A DNA stretch of 64,000 bases from Terasakiella sp033100395 (GTDB lineage Bacteria; Pseudomonadota; Alphaproteobacteria; Rhodospirillales; Terasakiellaceae): the NCBI RefSeq assembly GCF_033100395.1, contig NZ_JAWLVJ010000001.1:62001-126000 (forward strand), in the 5' to 3' direction. Below are positions 43,657 through 51,429 of the stretch, piece after piece (the first letter of the stretch is position 1; each line of letters starts with the position of its first letter). The translations under genes and the position numbers were made by a program. The notes below the pieces were generated by a model. The model saw nothing but the letters and a program-made list of their open reading frames with translations. It was not told the DNA's origin and did not search any database.

Positions 43657-44403
43657 ATGTATTTTATGGACCAACTTCTCTGGATTGCCCTTTTTATCTT
43701 TCTTTTTGCCGGCACCATCAAAGGGACAGTTGGCATTGGGCTGCCGACAGCCTCCATTTCAATCCTGTCGCAATTTTATGATCCCTTTACCGCAATCTCT
43801 CTGGTGATTTTTCCGGTCATGGTCTCCAATTTCTGGCAGGTCTATCGCAGTAAAGATGTGATGCGCATTGCGCGGACCTACTGGCCCTTTGCCCTGATGC
43901 TAACGATCTTCATCATGATATGTACGCAGCTGTCAGCAAATATTCCGGTCAACATCATCATGATTATTCTGGGGACGGTGATTATCCTCTTTTCGCTCAC
44001 CAGCCTGTTTGTTCATCCGCCCGAACTCCCCGCTCGCCTTGATCGCCCGGCGCAGTTTATTGCGGGAACTCTTGCCGGGATTATGGGTGGCTTTACCGCC
44101 ATCTGGGCACCTCCCATGGTGATTTATCTGGTCTCCAGACGGATCGAAAAAGATGATTTTGTGCGCGCCACAGGTTTCCTGCTCAGTATGGGCAGCATCC
44201 CTTTATGTATCGGATATTGGATCAACGGCTTCATGACAGGGCCGCTTGCCAGCACGTCTTTGTTGATGATTGTCACGACCCTGCTTGGATTTACGATTGG
44301 GGAGATGATCCGCAAGAAAATCAACCCGGATAAGTTCCAGAAAGTCGTGCTGATCATCTTCCTGTTGATGGGACTAAACATCATTCGTAAGGCCCTGCTA
44401 TGA
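43657..44403 (+). CDS. TauE/SafE (TSUP) family membrane transporter
   Basis: About 248 residues with seven to eight membrane helices, the normal size of the TSUP family. The blocks GTIKGTVGIGLPT near residue 20 and GTLAGIMGGFTAIWAPPMVIYL near 135 are the two internal TauE/SafE repeats. Members export sulfite, sulfoacetate or take up related anions; the substrate here is unknown. Two starts are possible (43657 and 43666). A degenerate repeat copy ends a few bases before them. Its stop overlaps the following hydrolase start by ATGA, so the pair is an operon. Confidence 0.85.
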   Translation: MYFMDQLLWIALFIFLFAGTIKGTVGIGLPTASISILSQFYDPFTAISLVIFPVMVSNFWQVYRSKDVMRIARTYWPFALMLTIFIMICTQLSANIPVNIIMIILGTVIILFSLTSLFVHPPELPARLDRPAQFIAGTLAGIMGGFTAIWAPPMVIYLVSRRIEKDDFVRATGFLLSMGSIPLCIGYWINGFMTGPLASTSLLMIVTTLLGFTIGEMIRKKINPDKFQKVVLIIFLLMGLNIIRKALL

Positions 44404-45239
44404 AAACACTGATGATCATCGCCTTGGTGTTCGGGCTGGGATATAGCCTTCTGGTCCTGCTGGTCTGGAGCTTTCAACATCGTCTTGTCTTTTATCCGAG
44501 TCATGATTTCTACGCGGCACCGGACGCCATCTCCCTGCCTTTTGAAGATGTCTTTATGACCACCGAAGATACCGTCAAAATCCATAGTTGGTTTGTACCC
44601 GCACGTCCCAGCCAGCGCCTGGGCACCATCCTGTTTTTCCATGGCAATGCAGGCAATATCACCCACCGTCTGGACACCATCCGTCTTTTCAATCAAATGG
44701 ATCATGATGTCTTTATCATTGATTATCGCGGCTATGGTCAAAGTGAGGGAGCGGTTTCTGAATCAGGCACCTATAAAGATGCCACCGCTGCATATGACTA
44801 TCTGACAATTGAGCGTCAAATCCCCGCAGATGAGATCGTGATTTTTGGTCGATCACTGGGTGGCGGGGTCGCAAGTGAACTGGCGACCCGCAAACCATCG
44901 CGCGCTGTCATTCTGGAATCGACCTTTACCTCCATTGCTGATATGGGTGTTGCAACCTATCCCTATCTGCCCGTGCGCCTTCTGTCGCGCATCCATTATC
45001 CCAACCTGAAGAATATTGAAAAGATTGAGGCTGATATCCTGATCATTCATAGCACTGAAGACGAACTGATCCCCTATGACCATGGCCGCATTCTTTTTAA
45101 AAAAGCCAAAGAGAAAGCCCGTTTCCTGCAAATCAGTGGCGATCATGGCAATGGTTTCATGACCAGCGGGCGGACCTATACAGAAGGCCTCTTTACTTAT
45201 CTTGAGGAAATCCAAAGGAAAACAACGCCCGGTCGTTGA
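44400..45239 (+). CDS. Membrane-anchored alpha/beta hydrolase (BEM46/YfhR type)
   Basis: 279 residues. An N-terminal signal anchor (residues 4-25) is followed by an alpha/beta hydrolase with the oxyanion block FFHGNAGNITHRLDT and the nucleophile GRSLGGGVASEL (serine near 159). The acid is probably in HSTEDELIPYDHG, and the histidine in SGDHGNGF. This is the pattern of ABHD13/BEM46-like proteins such as YfhR, serine hydrolases of unknown substrate. It is coupled to the TSUP transporter by an ATGA overlap. Acyl-ester or peptide substrates are both possible. Confidence 0.85.
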   Translation: MKTLMIIALVFGLGYSLLVLLVWSFQHRLVFYPSHDFYAAPDAISLPFEDVFMTTEDTVKIHSWFVPARPSQRLGTILFFHGNAGNITHRLDTIRLFNQMDHDVFIIDYRGYGQSEGAVSESGTYKDATAAYDYLTIERQIPADEIVIFGRSLGGGVASELATRKPSRAVILESTFTSIADMGVATYPYLPVRLLSRIHYPNLKNIEKIEADILIIHSTEDELIPYDHGRILFKKAKEKARFLQISGDHGNGFMTSGRTYTEGLFTYLEEIQRKTTPGR

Positions 45240-45335
45240 CTCTGACGCTCATTTGCTGTATCACGCGCGCTTACGTTCACGGGGCACCCCTGGAGGCACC
45301 GTGTATTTTTATCGAAAGAATTTAAGGAAACAGCT

Positions 45336-45965
45336 ATGAGCTATGTTCTAACTGCACAAAAGCGTGAGACAGCCGGCAAGGGGGCAGCCCGCGCAATCCG
45401 TCGTGAAGGCCAAGTTCCGGCCGTCATCTACGGTGACAAAAAAGACCCTGTAAGCATCTCTATCAGCCCGAAAGAACTGTGGGTACAACTGCACACTGGT
45501 CAGACTTTCTTTGCGTCCACTGGTGAAATCCAGATCGGCAAATCCAAAGAAACTGTTATCTGCCGTGACGTTCAGTTCCACCCGGTAACAGACCAGCCTC
45601 TGCACGCTGACTTCCTGCGTCTGGGCAAAGGTGCAAGCATCACTGTTTCTGTTCCTGTAAACTTCATCAACGAAGACCAGTCCGAAGGCATGAAGCGCGG
45701 CGGTGTTCTGAACGTTGTACGTCACGAAGTTGAAGTTGTTTGTCCGGCAACAGCTATTCCGGAAAGCCTCGAAGTTGATCTGGCTGGCCTGGCTGTTGGT
45801 GACAGTGTTCACATCTCTGCAGTTACACTGCCAGAAGGTGTTACACCAACGATTACTGACCGTGACTTCACTATCTGTTCTGTTGCTGCACCAAGCTCTG
45901 GTGAGAAAGCAGCCGTTGAAGAAGAAGGTGAAGAAGGCGAAGAAGAAGCAGCTGCTGAAGAGTAA
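45336..45965 (+). CDS. rplY: 50S ribosomal protein L25 (Ctc-type)
   Basis: 209 residues, the long Ctc-type form. The N-terminal L25 domain begins YVLTAQKRETAGKGAARAIR, the 5S rRNA-binding module. The C-terminal TL5/Ctc domain includes FLRLGKGASITVSVPVNFIN. The protein ends in an acidic tail rich in Glu and Ala (about the last 25 residues). It is followed by pth after 11 bases, a common pairing. The 96-base leader contains CACGG...CCGTG arms (45278-45303) that might fold, though no known L25 leader is recognised. Confidence 0.93.
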   Translation: MSYVLTAQKRETAGKGAARAIRREGQVPAVIYGDKKDPVSISISPKELWVQLHTGQTFFASTGEIQIGKSKETVICRDVQFHPVTDQPLHADFLRLGKGASITVSVPVNFINEDQSEGMKRGGVLNVVRHEVEVVCPATAIPESLEVDLAGLAVGDSVHISAVTLPEGVTPTITDRDFTICSVAAPSSGEKAAVEEEGEEGEEEAAAEE

Positions 45966-45976
45966 GGCTTGTTCTT

Positions 45977-46663
45977 ATGATTTTGTTGGTCGGATTAGGC
46001 AACCCTGGTGGGAAATACGCCAAGAACCGCCACAACATCGGTTTTATGGCGCTGGACAACATTGTCCGGCGCCATTCCTTTGGGCCCTGGCGCTCAAAGT
46101 TTTCCGGTCAGATGTGCGAAGGCAACATCGACGGATGCAAGGTTCTGGCCCTCATGCCGGAAACCTTTATGAACGAGTCGGGACGTTCTGTTGCAGCGGC
46201 CGCTCGCTTCTATAAAATTGATCCGGAACAGATCATCGTTATGCATGACGAACTGGATCTCGCTTTTACCAAAATCAAAGTCAAAACCGCAGGCGGCCAC
46301 GGCGGTCACAATGGTCTGCGCAGTATTGATGCCCATATGGGTAAAAACTATAAACGCGTGCGCTTAGGCATCGGCCACCCCGGCTCCAAAGAACGCGTAC
46401 ACGGCCATGTGCTTGGTGACTTCGCCAAAGGTGAACAGGCCGAACTTGAAAAAATGCTGGATGTCACCAGCCAGCTGATCGGCCTTGTCTGCGACAATAA
46501 AGACACCGATTTCATGAACCGCTATGCGCTCGACATGCACCCCCAGCGCCCGAATAAGCCAAAGGGCGAGAAAGCAGAGGCGCAAGCTGTGCAAGGCAAA
46601 AAGAAAACTGACGAGAAGGTCGAGGACGACTCGCCTTTTGCAGTGTTGAAAAAGCTTAAGTGA
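45977..46663 (+). CDS. pth: Peptidyl-tRNA hydrolase
   Basis: 228 residues. The Pth fold starts LLVGLGNPGGKYAKNRHNIGFM, where the catalytic histidine is in the HNIGF block. It continues with PETFMNESG and HDELDL, then GGHGGHNGLRSI. Pth frees tRNA from peptidyl-tRNAs dropped by ribosomes. The C-terminus carries an extra Lys-rich tail of about 35 residues (from about 190), not part of the core fold. It is downstream of rplY and convergent with the DUF4917 gene. Confidence 0.95.
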   Translation: MILLVGLGNPGGKYAKNRHNIGFMALDNIVRRHSFGPWRSKFSGQMCEGNIDGCKVLALMPETFMNESGRSVAAAARFYKIDPEQIIVMHDELDLAFTKIKVKTAGGHGGHNGLRSIDAHMGKNYKRVRLGIGHPGSKERVHGHVLGDFAKGEQAELEKMLDVTSQLIGLVCDNKDTDFMNRYALDMHPQRPNKPKGEKAEAQAVQGKKKTDEKVEDDSPFAVLKKLK

Positions 46664-46681
46664 GTCGTCCAGTCTGAATCC

Positions 46682-47701
46682 CTATTCTGCGGCAACTTCT
46701 TCAAGAGGATTTACCCAACAACCTGAGCAGGCTGCGTCAAAGAAAGTGACCTCAATACCAGTATCTCGAAATTTTCTTTGAACACTGGCCATAAAATCTT
46801 CACCTGATTGTGTTTGAGGTTGATGCACGGAACAGGCAATTCTCTCGTAATTACCGTTCATAATTTGGTCAATAATATGCTGTTCCTGTGGTCCCATCGA
46901 CCAACCATAAACAGTCAATGAGGGACCTGAATTCGGAAGCGCATTTTGATAAACATCAGACAGATATTTATTATTAATAATATTGCGCTTCTTGCTCTCA
47001 CTATTTCCATCACAAATAATGAGTGGTGGATTTTTTTCAGCTTCCCAATTATCAATAATTGTTTCTAGGTAACTTGCCCCTTCATCATTAATAATTTTCT
47101 TTACTGACCTTTCTTCACCAATCAGCAATGATAATGCACCGTGAGGGTAAAACACCAAGGAGACTTTTTGATTCGGTATCTGGGAACTTCTCAAATACCC
47201 CCAATTGAACTCAAACCCCCCTCCTGCTTTAACAAAACAATCCTTAAACTTGTGTGTATTTTGGTTGTCATTTGAATGCATCATTACCCAATAAGTAATC
47301 AGGTCATAATTTAACGAAAATATGGTTTTAAATTGAGATAAAAACGTCGCTATTTCACCAAAGTAAGGTAAAGCATCGGTATAAGTACAATGTGCTGACC
47401 GAACAGCCTGTGCCAACGCCCCTTGAATAGTCTCATATGCCTGTCCAATAGCATCGCTTTCTATATCCAAAACGTCATTAACCTGTTGAGCATACCAAAG
47501 TTTCCTCAAAAGGTTCTCAAAATCTTCAGTTTTGAACCTCTCGAAAAGTTGGGTAAGCTCTTCATTAACATGACCGTCTTGGCGAGCTTTCTCCAATAGA
47601 GAGCGATAAGCGAAAGCTCCTGACACTGCCCGGCTACCACCATTACCAACAACAATTGCATCATTAAAATTATCTTTAATGTCAATCCACTTCTGAATCA
47701 T
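46682..47701 (-). CDS. DUF4917 / SIR2-like family protein
   Basis: 339 residues. N-terminal AIVVGNGGSRAVSGAFAY is a glycine-rich nucleotide-loop candidate. FSLNYDLITYWV near 130 and FYPHGALSL near 185 match the NYD and HG motifs of SIR2-like NAD-binding proteins. The later FKDCF and YGWSMGPQEQHIIDQI fit the DUF4917 family. SIR2-like proteins of this kind are often NADases in antiphage systems, which is inference here. The gene is distinctly AT-rich compared with its neighbours (one 60-base line, 47281-47340, has about 15 G/C). The start at 47701 has no good ribosome binding site, and the C-terminus has a CSGCW cluster. Confidence 0.75.
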   Translation of the reverse strand: MIQKWIDIKDNFNDAIVVGNGGSRAVSGAFAYRSLLEKARQDGHVNEELTQLFERFKTEDFENLLRKLWYAQQVNDVLDIESDAIGQAYETIQGALAQAVRSAHCTYTDALPYFGEIATFLSQFKTIFSLNYDLITYWVMMHSNDNQNTHKFKDCFVKAGGGFEFNWGYLRSSQIPNQKVSLVFYPHGALSLLIGEERSVKKIINDEGASYLETIIDNWEAEKNPPLIICDGNSESKKRNIINNKYLSDVYQNALPNSGPSLTVYGWSMGPQEQHIIDQIMNGNYERIACSVHQPQTQSGEDFMASVQRKFRDTGIEVTFFDAACSGCWVNPLEEVAAE

Positions 47702-47804
47702 TTACGCTGATAACATCTATTTCTAAATGCTTCCCCTGATAGTATTTATAATCAGAGGTTTAAATATCATTAGATTGTATAATATTCAACAAAAGCTTCT
47801 TAAA

Positions 47805-47855
47805 ATAAAAAAAGACGTCAGGCCCGAGGATTTGTAGGGGACATGACCTGACGCC
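47805..47855 (-). terminator. Intrinsic terminator on the minus strand after the 56-residue gene
   Basis: On the minus strand GGCGTCAGG (47855-47847) pairs with CCTGACGTC (47822-47814), followed by TTTTTTTATTTT. The 24-base loop may itself pair CCC with GGG. A second hairpin, ATGCGAACTT/AAGTCGCAT (47861-47886), precedes it, so the region between the small gene and DUF4917 is a tandem of hairpins. This separates the two genes transcriptionally. Confidence 0.75.
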
Positions 47856-47906
47856 AAGTGATGCGAACTTACGGGAGAAGTCGCATTGTCCTTTGTCAGG
47901 TTCTGA

Positions 47907-48077
47907 TTAGTCTTTTGAGGATGCGATATAATTTTGCACACCGACCCAGTGATTTTCTCGGCAGATTTGCTCTGCTTCTTTTCGCCCCAAAGCTTTGAGT
48001 AAACGTTTGGAAAAAGCTTCGATATAGTCACCGTTTTTTTCTGCGACTCTATCTGGGTAGGCCATCATTTTTTGCAC
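47907..48077 (-). CDS. Small hypothetical protein, 56 aa
   Basis: A frame with strong codon-like character encoding a small basic-acidic helical protein. It contains AYPDRVAEKNGDYIEAFS and LKALGRKEAEQICRENHWVG. GGAG lies six bases before a GTG at 48077, so that start is preferred over a GTG at 48089 and the ATGs at 48068 and 48065. No family is recognised by me. It sits between the RTX gene and the DUF4917 gene in AT-rich DNA and has its own terminator. An antitoxin-like or regulatory role is possible but not shown. Confidence 0.5.
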   Translation of the reverse strand: MQKMMAYPDRVAEKNGDYIEAFSKRLLKALGRKEAEQICRENHWVGVQNYIASSKD

Positions 48078-48213
48078 ATCAAACTCCACAGTCTCTCGTG
48101 ATAAATGGTATTACCATTATATAAAATCTGTGCAGGTCATCTGCCTTTTATGAAGCCATTCGCCCGTCTTTATCCTTAAATTTTCAGAAATTGCGGGACG
48201 TCAGAATTGCGCT

Positions 48214-49830
48214 TTAAATCTCAATCGTCATCTGCTGTTCTTTCCCATGGCAGCAAACATGCAATTGATAAGAACTATTATCGTCCTCGGTTTTCCCCGG
48301 GCCTTCACCTGTTACATGCAGGTCGCTGCTGAACCAGCGGTTCCAGCCTGTGCTTGATTTTTCAATGCCGTCGTCGGTGATTTTATAAGTTGCATCAATA
48401 AACTGAATTTTCTCAACTGAAACCAATGTATCCGTCCCATAGTCGTCCAGCAAATCAGTAATCGTGCCTTTTTCCAGATCAAAAACAAATTCATCGGCCC
48501 AGCCCCAGTAAAAGGCCGTGTCCTTGCCGGTACCACCAATGATCAAATCATCACCACCACCGCCTTCAATCCGGTCATTGCCTGCCCCGCCGATCAGGAC
48601 ATCATCCCCATCCCAGCCAAACAGATTGTCACGACCTGCCCCGCCCATGATCAAATCACTTTCCCAACTGCCGCTGAGATAATCTTTCTTGTTGCCGCCT
48701 TCACGGATCAACCCTTCAATGGCGATGATATCGATCGGGGTTTCAATGGGAGTTTCCTCCATGTCTGGGATCGTCAAGGTGGCTTCCTGAACATGATTAA
48801 GCTGTTTTTGCCCCTCTTCCAGCAACAGGTCTTCTTTTTCCCCCTTTTCAAAGGCCGTTCCGGCAAGCACATCAGCTTCTTCCGGTACCACCTCTGCAAC
48901 CTCGGCAGTTTCTTCTGGCGTGCTGGACGCGTCGGGCGCTGTTTCTGCCATCCCCTGTTCTTCTTTGGAAGACTGAGCCAAATAACGTTCTTTAAAAAAG
49001 CGCAATATCTCTTCTAAAATTTCATAGCGTTCAGTTGTGATTTCCCGGGTTGCCCCATAACTTGCCTGGAACACATAGCTCCCCTGAGAAGCCTGTAAGA
49101 AAAGTATCCCGTCATCAACGTTATTGTCCTGACCGAAATGCAGGTAGCTGTCTTTGAAGGTCAGAATTTCCACGTCAACCAGTGTTTTGATTTCAGAGTC
49201 ATTGCTGACTTCAACCCGGCCATTGGCAAGTTCACGGATTTTATAGGCCGCAAGCTTATCGGCAAACTGAACTTCGTCAAACCCCGGGCCACCCAAGACC
49301 ACATCATTGCCAAGGCCCGGTTCGAAATAGTCATCGCCTTCCCCGCCATCCAGCACTTCCTTGCTGCGCCCGCGCGAGATAATCTGGTCATTACCGGGAC
49401 CTGCATTAATCTTGTAATAGACATCCGCATTCATCATAGAATTCAGGATGACCATGTCATTACCCGCATGGGTGAAAATCTGCAGGCTGGATTTATCTTT
49501 TGTCTCAACAGCCGGGTTAATTTCGATAAAATCATCACCGCGATGGGTTCTAAGCAGCGCATTTTTTACATCATTCAAAACGATATGTGATTTCTCATCC
49601 CCACCAAAAAGCGCGGTGACATTTTCATAGCCATAGGTCAGCAGCATCCCCTTGTCGCTGGAAAAAGCTTTCAGCGTCTGATCACCTGTTTCAGTGTCAT
49701 TTACAGAGGTTTCGACTTCGGCATTACTCACCACATAATCACGTGACAGGCCTTGCGGTGTTTCTTCACGGCCATCAACGGCCAAGGCAATGTCGTTCCA
49801 CCAGTTTTGTACGACTTCAATCCATTTCAT
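48214..49830 (-). CDS. RTX (hemolysin-type calcium-binding repeat) protein
   Basis: 538 residues with no classic signal peptide. Two RTX blocks are visible. One near 150-185 has VLDGGEGDDYFEPGLGNDVV; the other near 395-450 is made of GGxGxDxLx nonapeptides such as MGGAGRDNLFGWDGDD and GGAGNDRIEGG. Each is followed by a similar segment (VDVEILTFKD and VSVEKIQFID), so the protein is internally duplicated. Between them is an acidic helical linker. RTX repeats fold on calcium after type I export, but no hlyB/hlyD genes are in view. The last residues carry an unusual CCHGK. The start has GGGA upstream. Confidence 0.8.
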   Translation of the reverse strand: MKWIEVVQNWWNDIALAVDGREETPQGLSRDYVVSNAEVETSVNDTETGDQTLKAFSSDKGMLLTYGYENVTALFGGDEKSHIVLNDVKNALLRTHRGDDFIEINPAVETKDKSSLQIFTHAGNDMVILNSMMNADVYYKINAGPGNDQIISRGRSKEVLDGGEGDDYFEPGLGNDVVLGGPGFDEVQFADKLAAYKIRELANGRVEVSNDSEIKTLVDVEILTFKDSYLHFGQDNNVDDGILFLQASQGSYVFQASYGATREITTERYEILEEILRFFKERYLAQSSKEEQGMAETAPDASSTPEETAEVAEVVPEEADVLAGTAFEKGEKEDLLLEEGQKQLNHVQEATLTIPDMEETPIETPIDIIAIEGLIREGGNKKDYLSGSWESDLIMGGAGRDNLFGWDGDDVLIGGAGNDRIEGGGGDDLIIGGTGKDTAFYWGWADEFVFDLEKGTITDLLDDYGTDTLVSVEKIQFIDATYKITDDGIEKSSTGWNRWFSSDLHVTGEGPGKTEDDNSSYQLHVCCHGKEQQMTIEI

Positions 49831-50067
49831 CAGTTATCCCGTTCATCGTCTCGGTATATTTTTATTGTTGCTTTTTGGTTTATCCAGTTTAGGAGTTATC
49901 AACTTTTTACGATAAAAAGGTATACGATAAAAAATCCAAAACCAACGGATTTATGTGGACTTTGAACACAAATGTATGCCTTCAAACGGTCTTTCTAAAT
50001 CTTAAATTACCCTCTTCCATCCTCCTCAATTCCTGATATTCAAATTTTCATAAATTTGTCATTTATT

Positions 50068-50095
50068 ATTTCGATATTTCGACTATAATCGAAAT
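50068..50095 (+). promoter_or_regulatory. arsR operator/promoter with inverted repeat
   Basis: Perfect eight-base arms ATTTCGAT (50068-50075) and ATCGAAAT (50088-50095), with a second overlapping half-site ATTTCGA at 50076. A TATAAT lies at 50084-50089, and the arsR ATG is at 50096. If TATAAT is the -10 box, transcription would start at or next to the ATG, giving a leaderless mRNA, and no Shine-Dalgarno is seen. ArsR dimers bind such repeats, so autorepression is likely. The 49831-50067 stretch is AT-rich with nothing else recognised. Confidence 0.65.
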
Positions 50096-50419
50096 ATGAA
50101 AACTGAAAATGTCGTCCATATACTGTCTGCTCTGGCTTATGAAGCCCGGTTGGACATTTATCGATACCTTGTGCGAATCGGACCCGATGGTGCAGCCGCC
50201 GGAGATATTGCGGCTGCCTGTGATATCTCAGCCTCCACCCTGTCGCATCACCTCAATCAAATGCGCAGCAGTGGATTGGTGGACCGTGAACGCAAGGCAC
50301 GATCACTGATCTATTCGGTTAATTTTGACGCCATGAACGATCTGATCGGATTTCTGTCCGATGAATGTTGCGAAGGCAAACCTGAACTTTGTTTAGACCA
50401 AAAAGGAAATGAAACATGA
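50096..50419 (+). CDS. arsR: ArsR-family arsenic-responsive repressor
   Basis: 107 residues with an ArsR winged helix-turn-helix (ISASTLSHHLNQMRSSGLVDRER, residues about 43-66). The C-terminus carries DECCEGKPELC, a vicinal cysteine pair and a third cysteine six residues on. This is the As(III) site type seen in Acidithiobacillus-like ArsR, rather than the ELCVC type of E. coli. Its stop overlaps the next gene's start (ATGA, 50416-50419). It should repress itself and the two downstream genes until arsenite binds. Confidence 0.9.
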   Translation: MKTENVVHILSALAYEARLDIYRYLVRIGPDGAAAGDIAAACDISASTLSHHLNQMRSSGLVDRERKARSLIYSVNFDAMNDLIGFLSDECCEGKPELCLDQKGNET

Positions 50420-51429
50420 CAATCCGTGTTGCCATCAATGGCTTTGGCCGTATGGGTAAACTGGTCCTGCGTGCAGGCTGGAACACACCCGGCATCGAAT
50501 TTGTCCATATCAATGAACCCAACGGCGGTATCGATTGCGCTGCCCACCTGTTGCAATTTGATACCGTACACGGGACTTGGGATCATGACGTTTCGTATGA
50601 AGACAAGACCCTGATCATTGATGACCAGCATTTGTCTTTTACCGAAGAAACAGCACCGGATGCGGTCAACTGGGCGGATATGGGGATTGATATTCTGCTG
50701 GAATGTTCAGGCCGATACCGTACCGATGAATTGCTGCAGCCGTTCCTGGATGCGGGCATCAAAAAGGTTCTGGTTTCCTGCCCGGTGAAAACTGATGGCG
50801 CGCTGAACCTGGTCTATGGGGTCAACGAAGACCTGTATGATAATGACACCCACAATATCGTGACGGCTGCATCCTGCACCACCAACTGTATTGCGCCCGC
50901 CATCAAGGTGCTGCATGAAAAAATCGGGATTGAGCGAGGTTCCTTCACCACCATTCACGATCTGACCAACACACAGGTCATCATCGACAGCCCACATAAA
51001 GACCTGCGCCGGGCCCGAAGTGGGGTGAATTCCCTGATCCCAACCACCACCGGATCCGCCACTGCTGTTGCGGTGATTTACCCGGAACTGAAAGGCAAGC
51101 TGGACGGTCATGCGGTGCGTGTCCCGTTGCTGACAGGTTCGCTGACCGATTTTGTCTTTGAGATGAAACGCGAAGTCACCGCCGAAGAAGTCAATCAGCT
51201 GTTTAAAGAAGCCGCTGAAGGGGAATTAAAAGACATTCTCGGCTATGAACACCGTCCGCTAGTTTCCACCGATTTCACCACAGATGCCCGTTCTGTCATC
51301 GTGGACGGTCCCAGCACCGTTGTGGTCGATGGGACGCATTTGAAAGTGTATCTCTGGTACGATAACGAATGGGGTTATGTAAACCGCATGATGGATATCG
51401 CCCATATGATGGCTGAAAAACTGTCATGA
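50416..51429 (+). CDS. ArsJ-associated glyceraldehyde-3-phosphate dehydrogenase
   Basis: 337 residues of GAPDH: RVAINGFGRMGKL nucleotide fold and the catalytic AASCTTNCIAP near residue 153. The genomic position between arsR and arsJ marks it as the arsenic-linked form. That form uses arsenate in place of phosphate to make 1-arseno-3-phosphoglycerate, which ArsJ exports. It has ATGA overlaps on both sides (50416 and 51426), so it is tightly coupled. A housekeeping role is the alternative, but the arrangement argues against it. Confidence 0.93.
   Translation: MTIRVAINGFGRMGKLVLRAGWNTPGIEFVHINEPNGGIDCAAHLLQFDTVHGTWDHDVSYEDKTLIIDDQHLSFTEETAPDAVNWADMGIDILLECSGRYRTDELLQPFLDAGIKKVLVSCPVKTDGALNLVYGVNEDLYDNDTHNIVTAASCTTNCIAPAIKVLHEKIGIERGSFTTIHDLTNTQVIIDSPHKDLRRARSGVNSLIPTTTGSATAVAVIYPELKGKLDGHAVRVPLLTGSLTDFVFEMKREVTAEEVNQLFKEAAEGELKDILGYEHRPLVSTDFTTDARSVIVDGPSTVVVDGTHLKVYLWYDNEWGYVNRMMDIAHMMAEKLS

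Noticed and set aside
45278..45303. CACGG/CCGTG arms before rplY as an L25 autoregulatory leader
   Set aside because: Only five paired bases with an interrupted interior; too weak to claim a regulatory RNA.
46682..49830. The AT-rich DUF4917 and RTX region as a prophage or integrative island
   Set aside because: No integrase, tRNA, flanking direct repeats or phage structural genes are visible.
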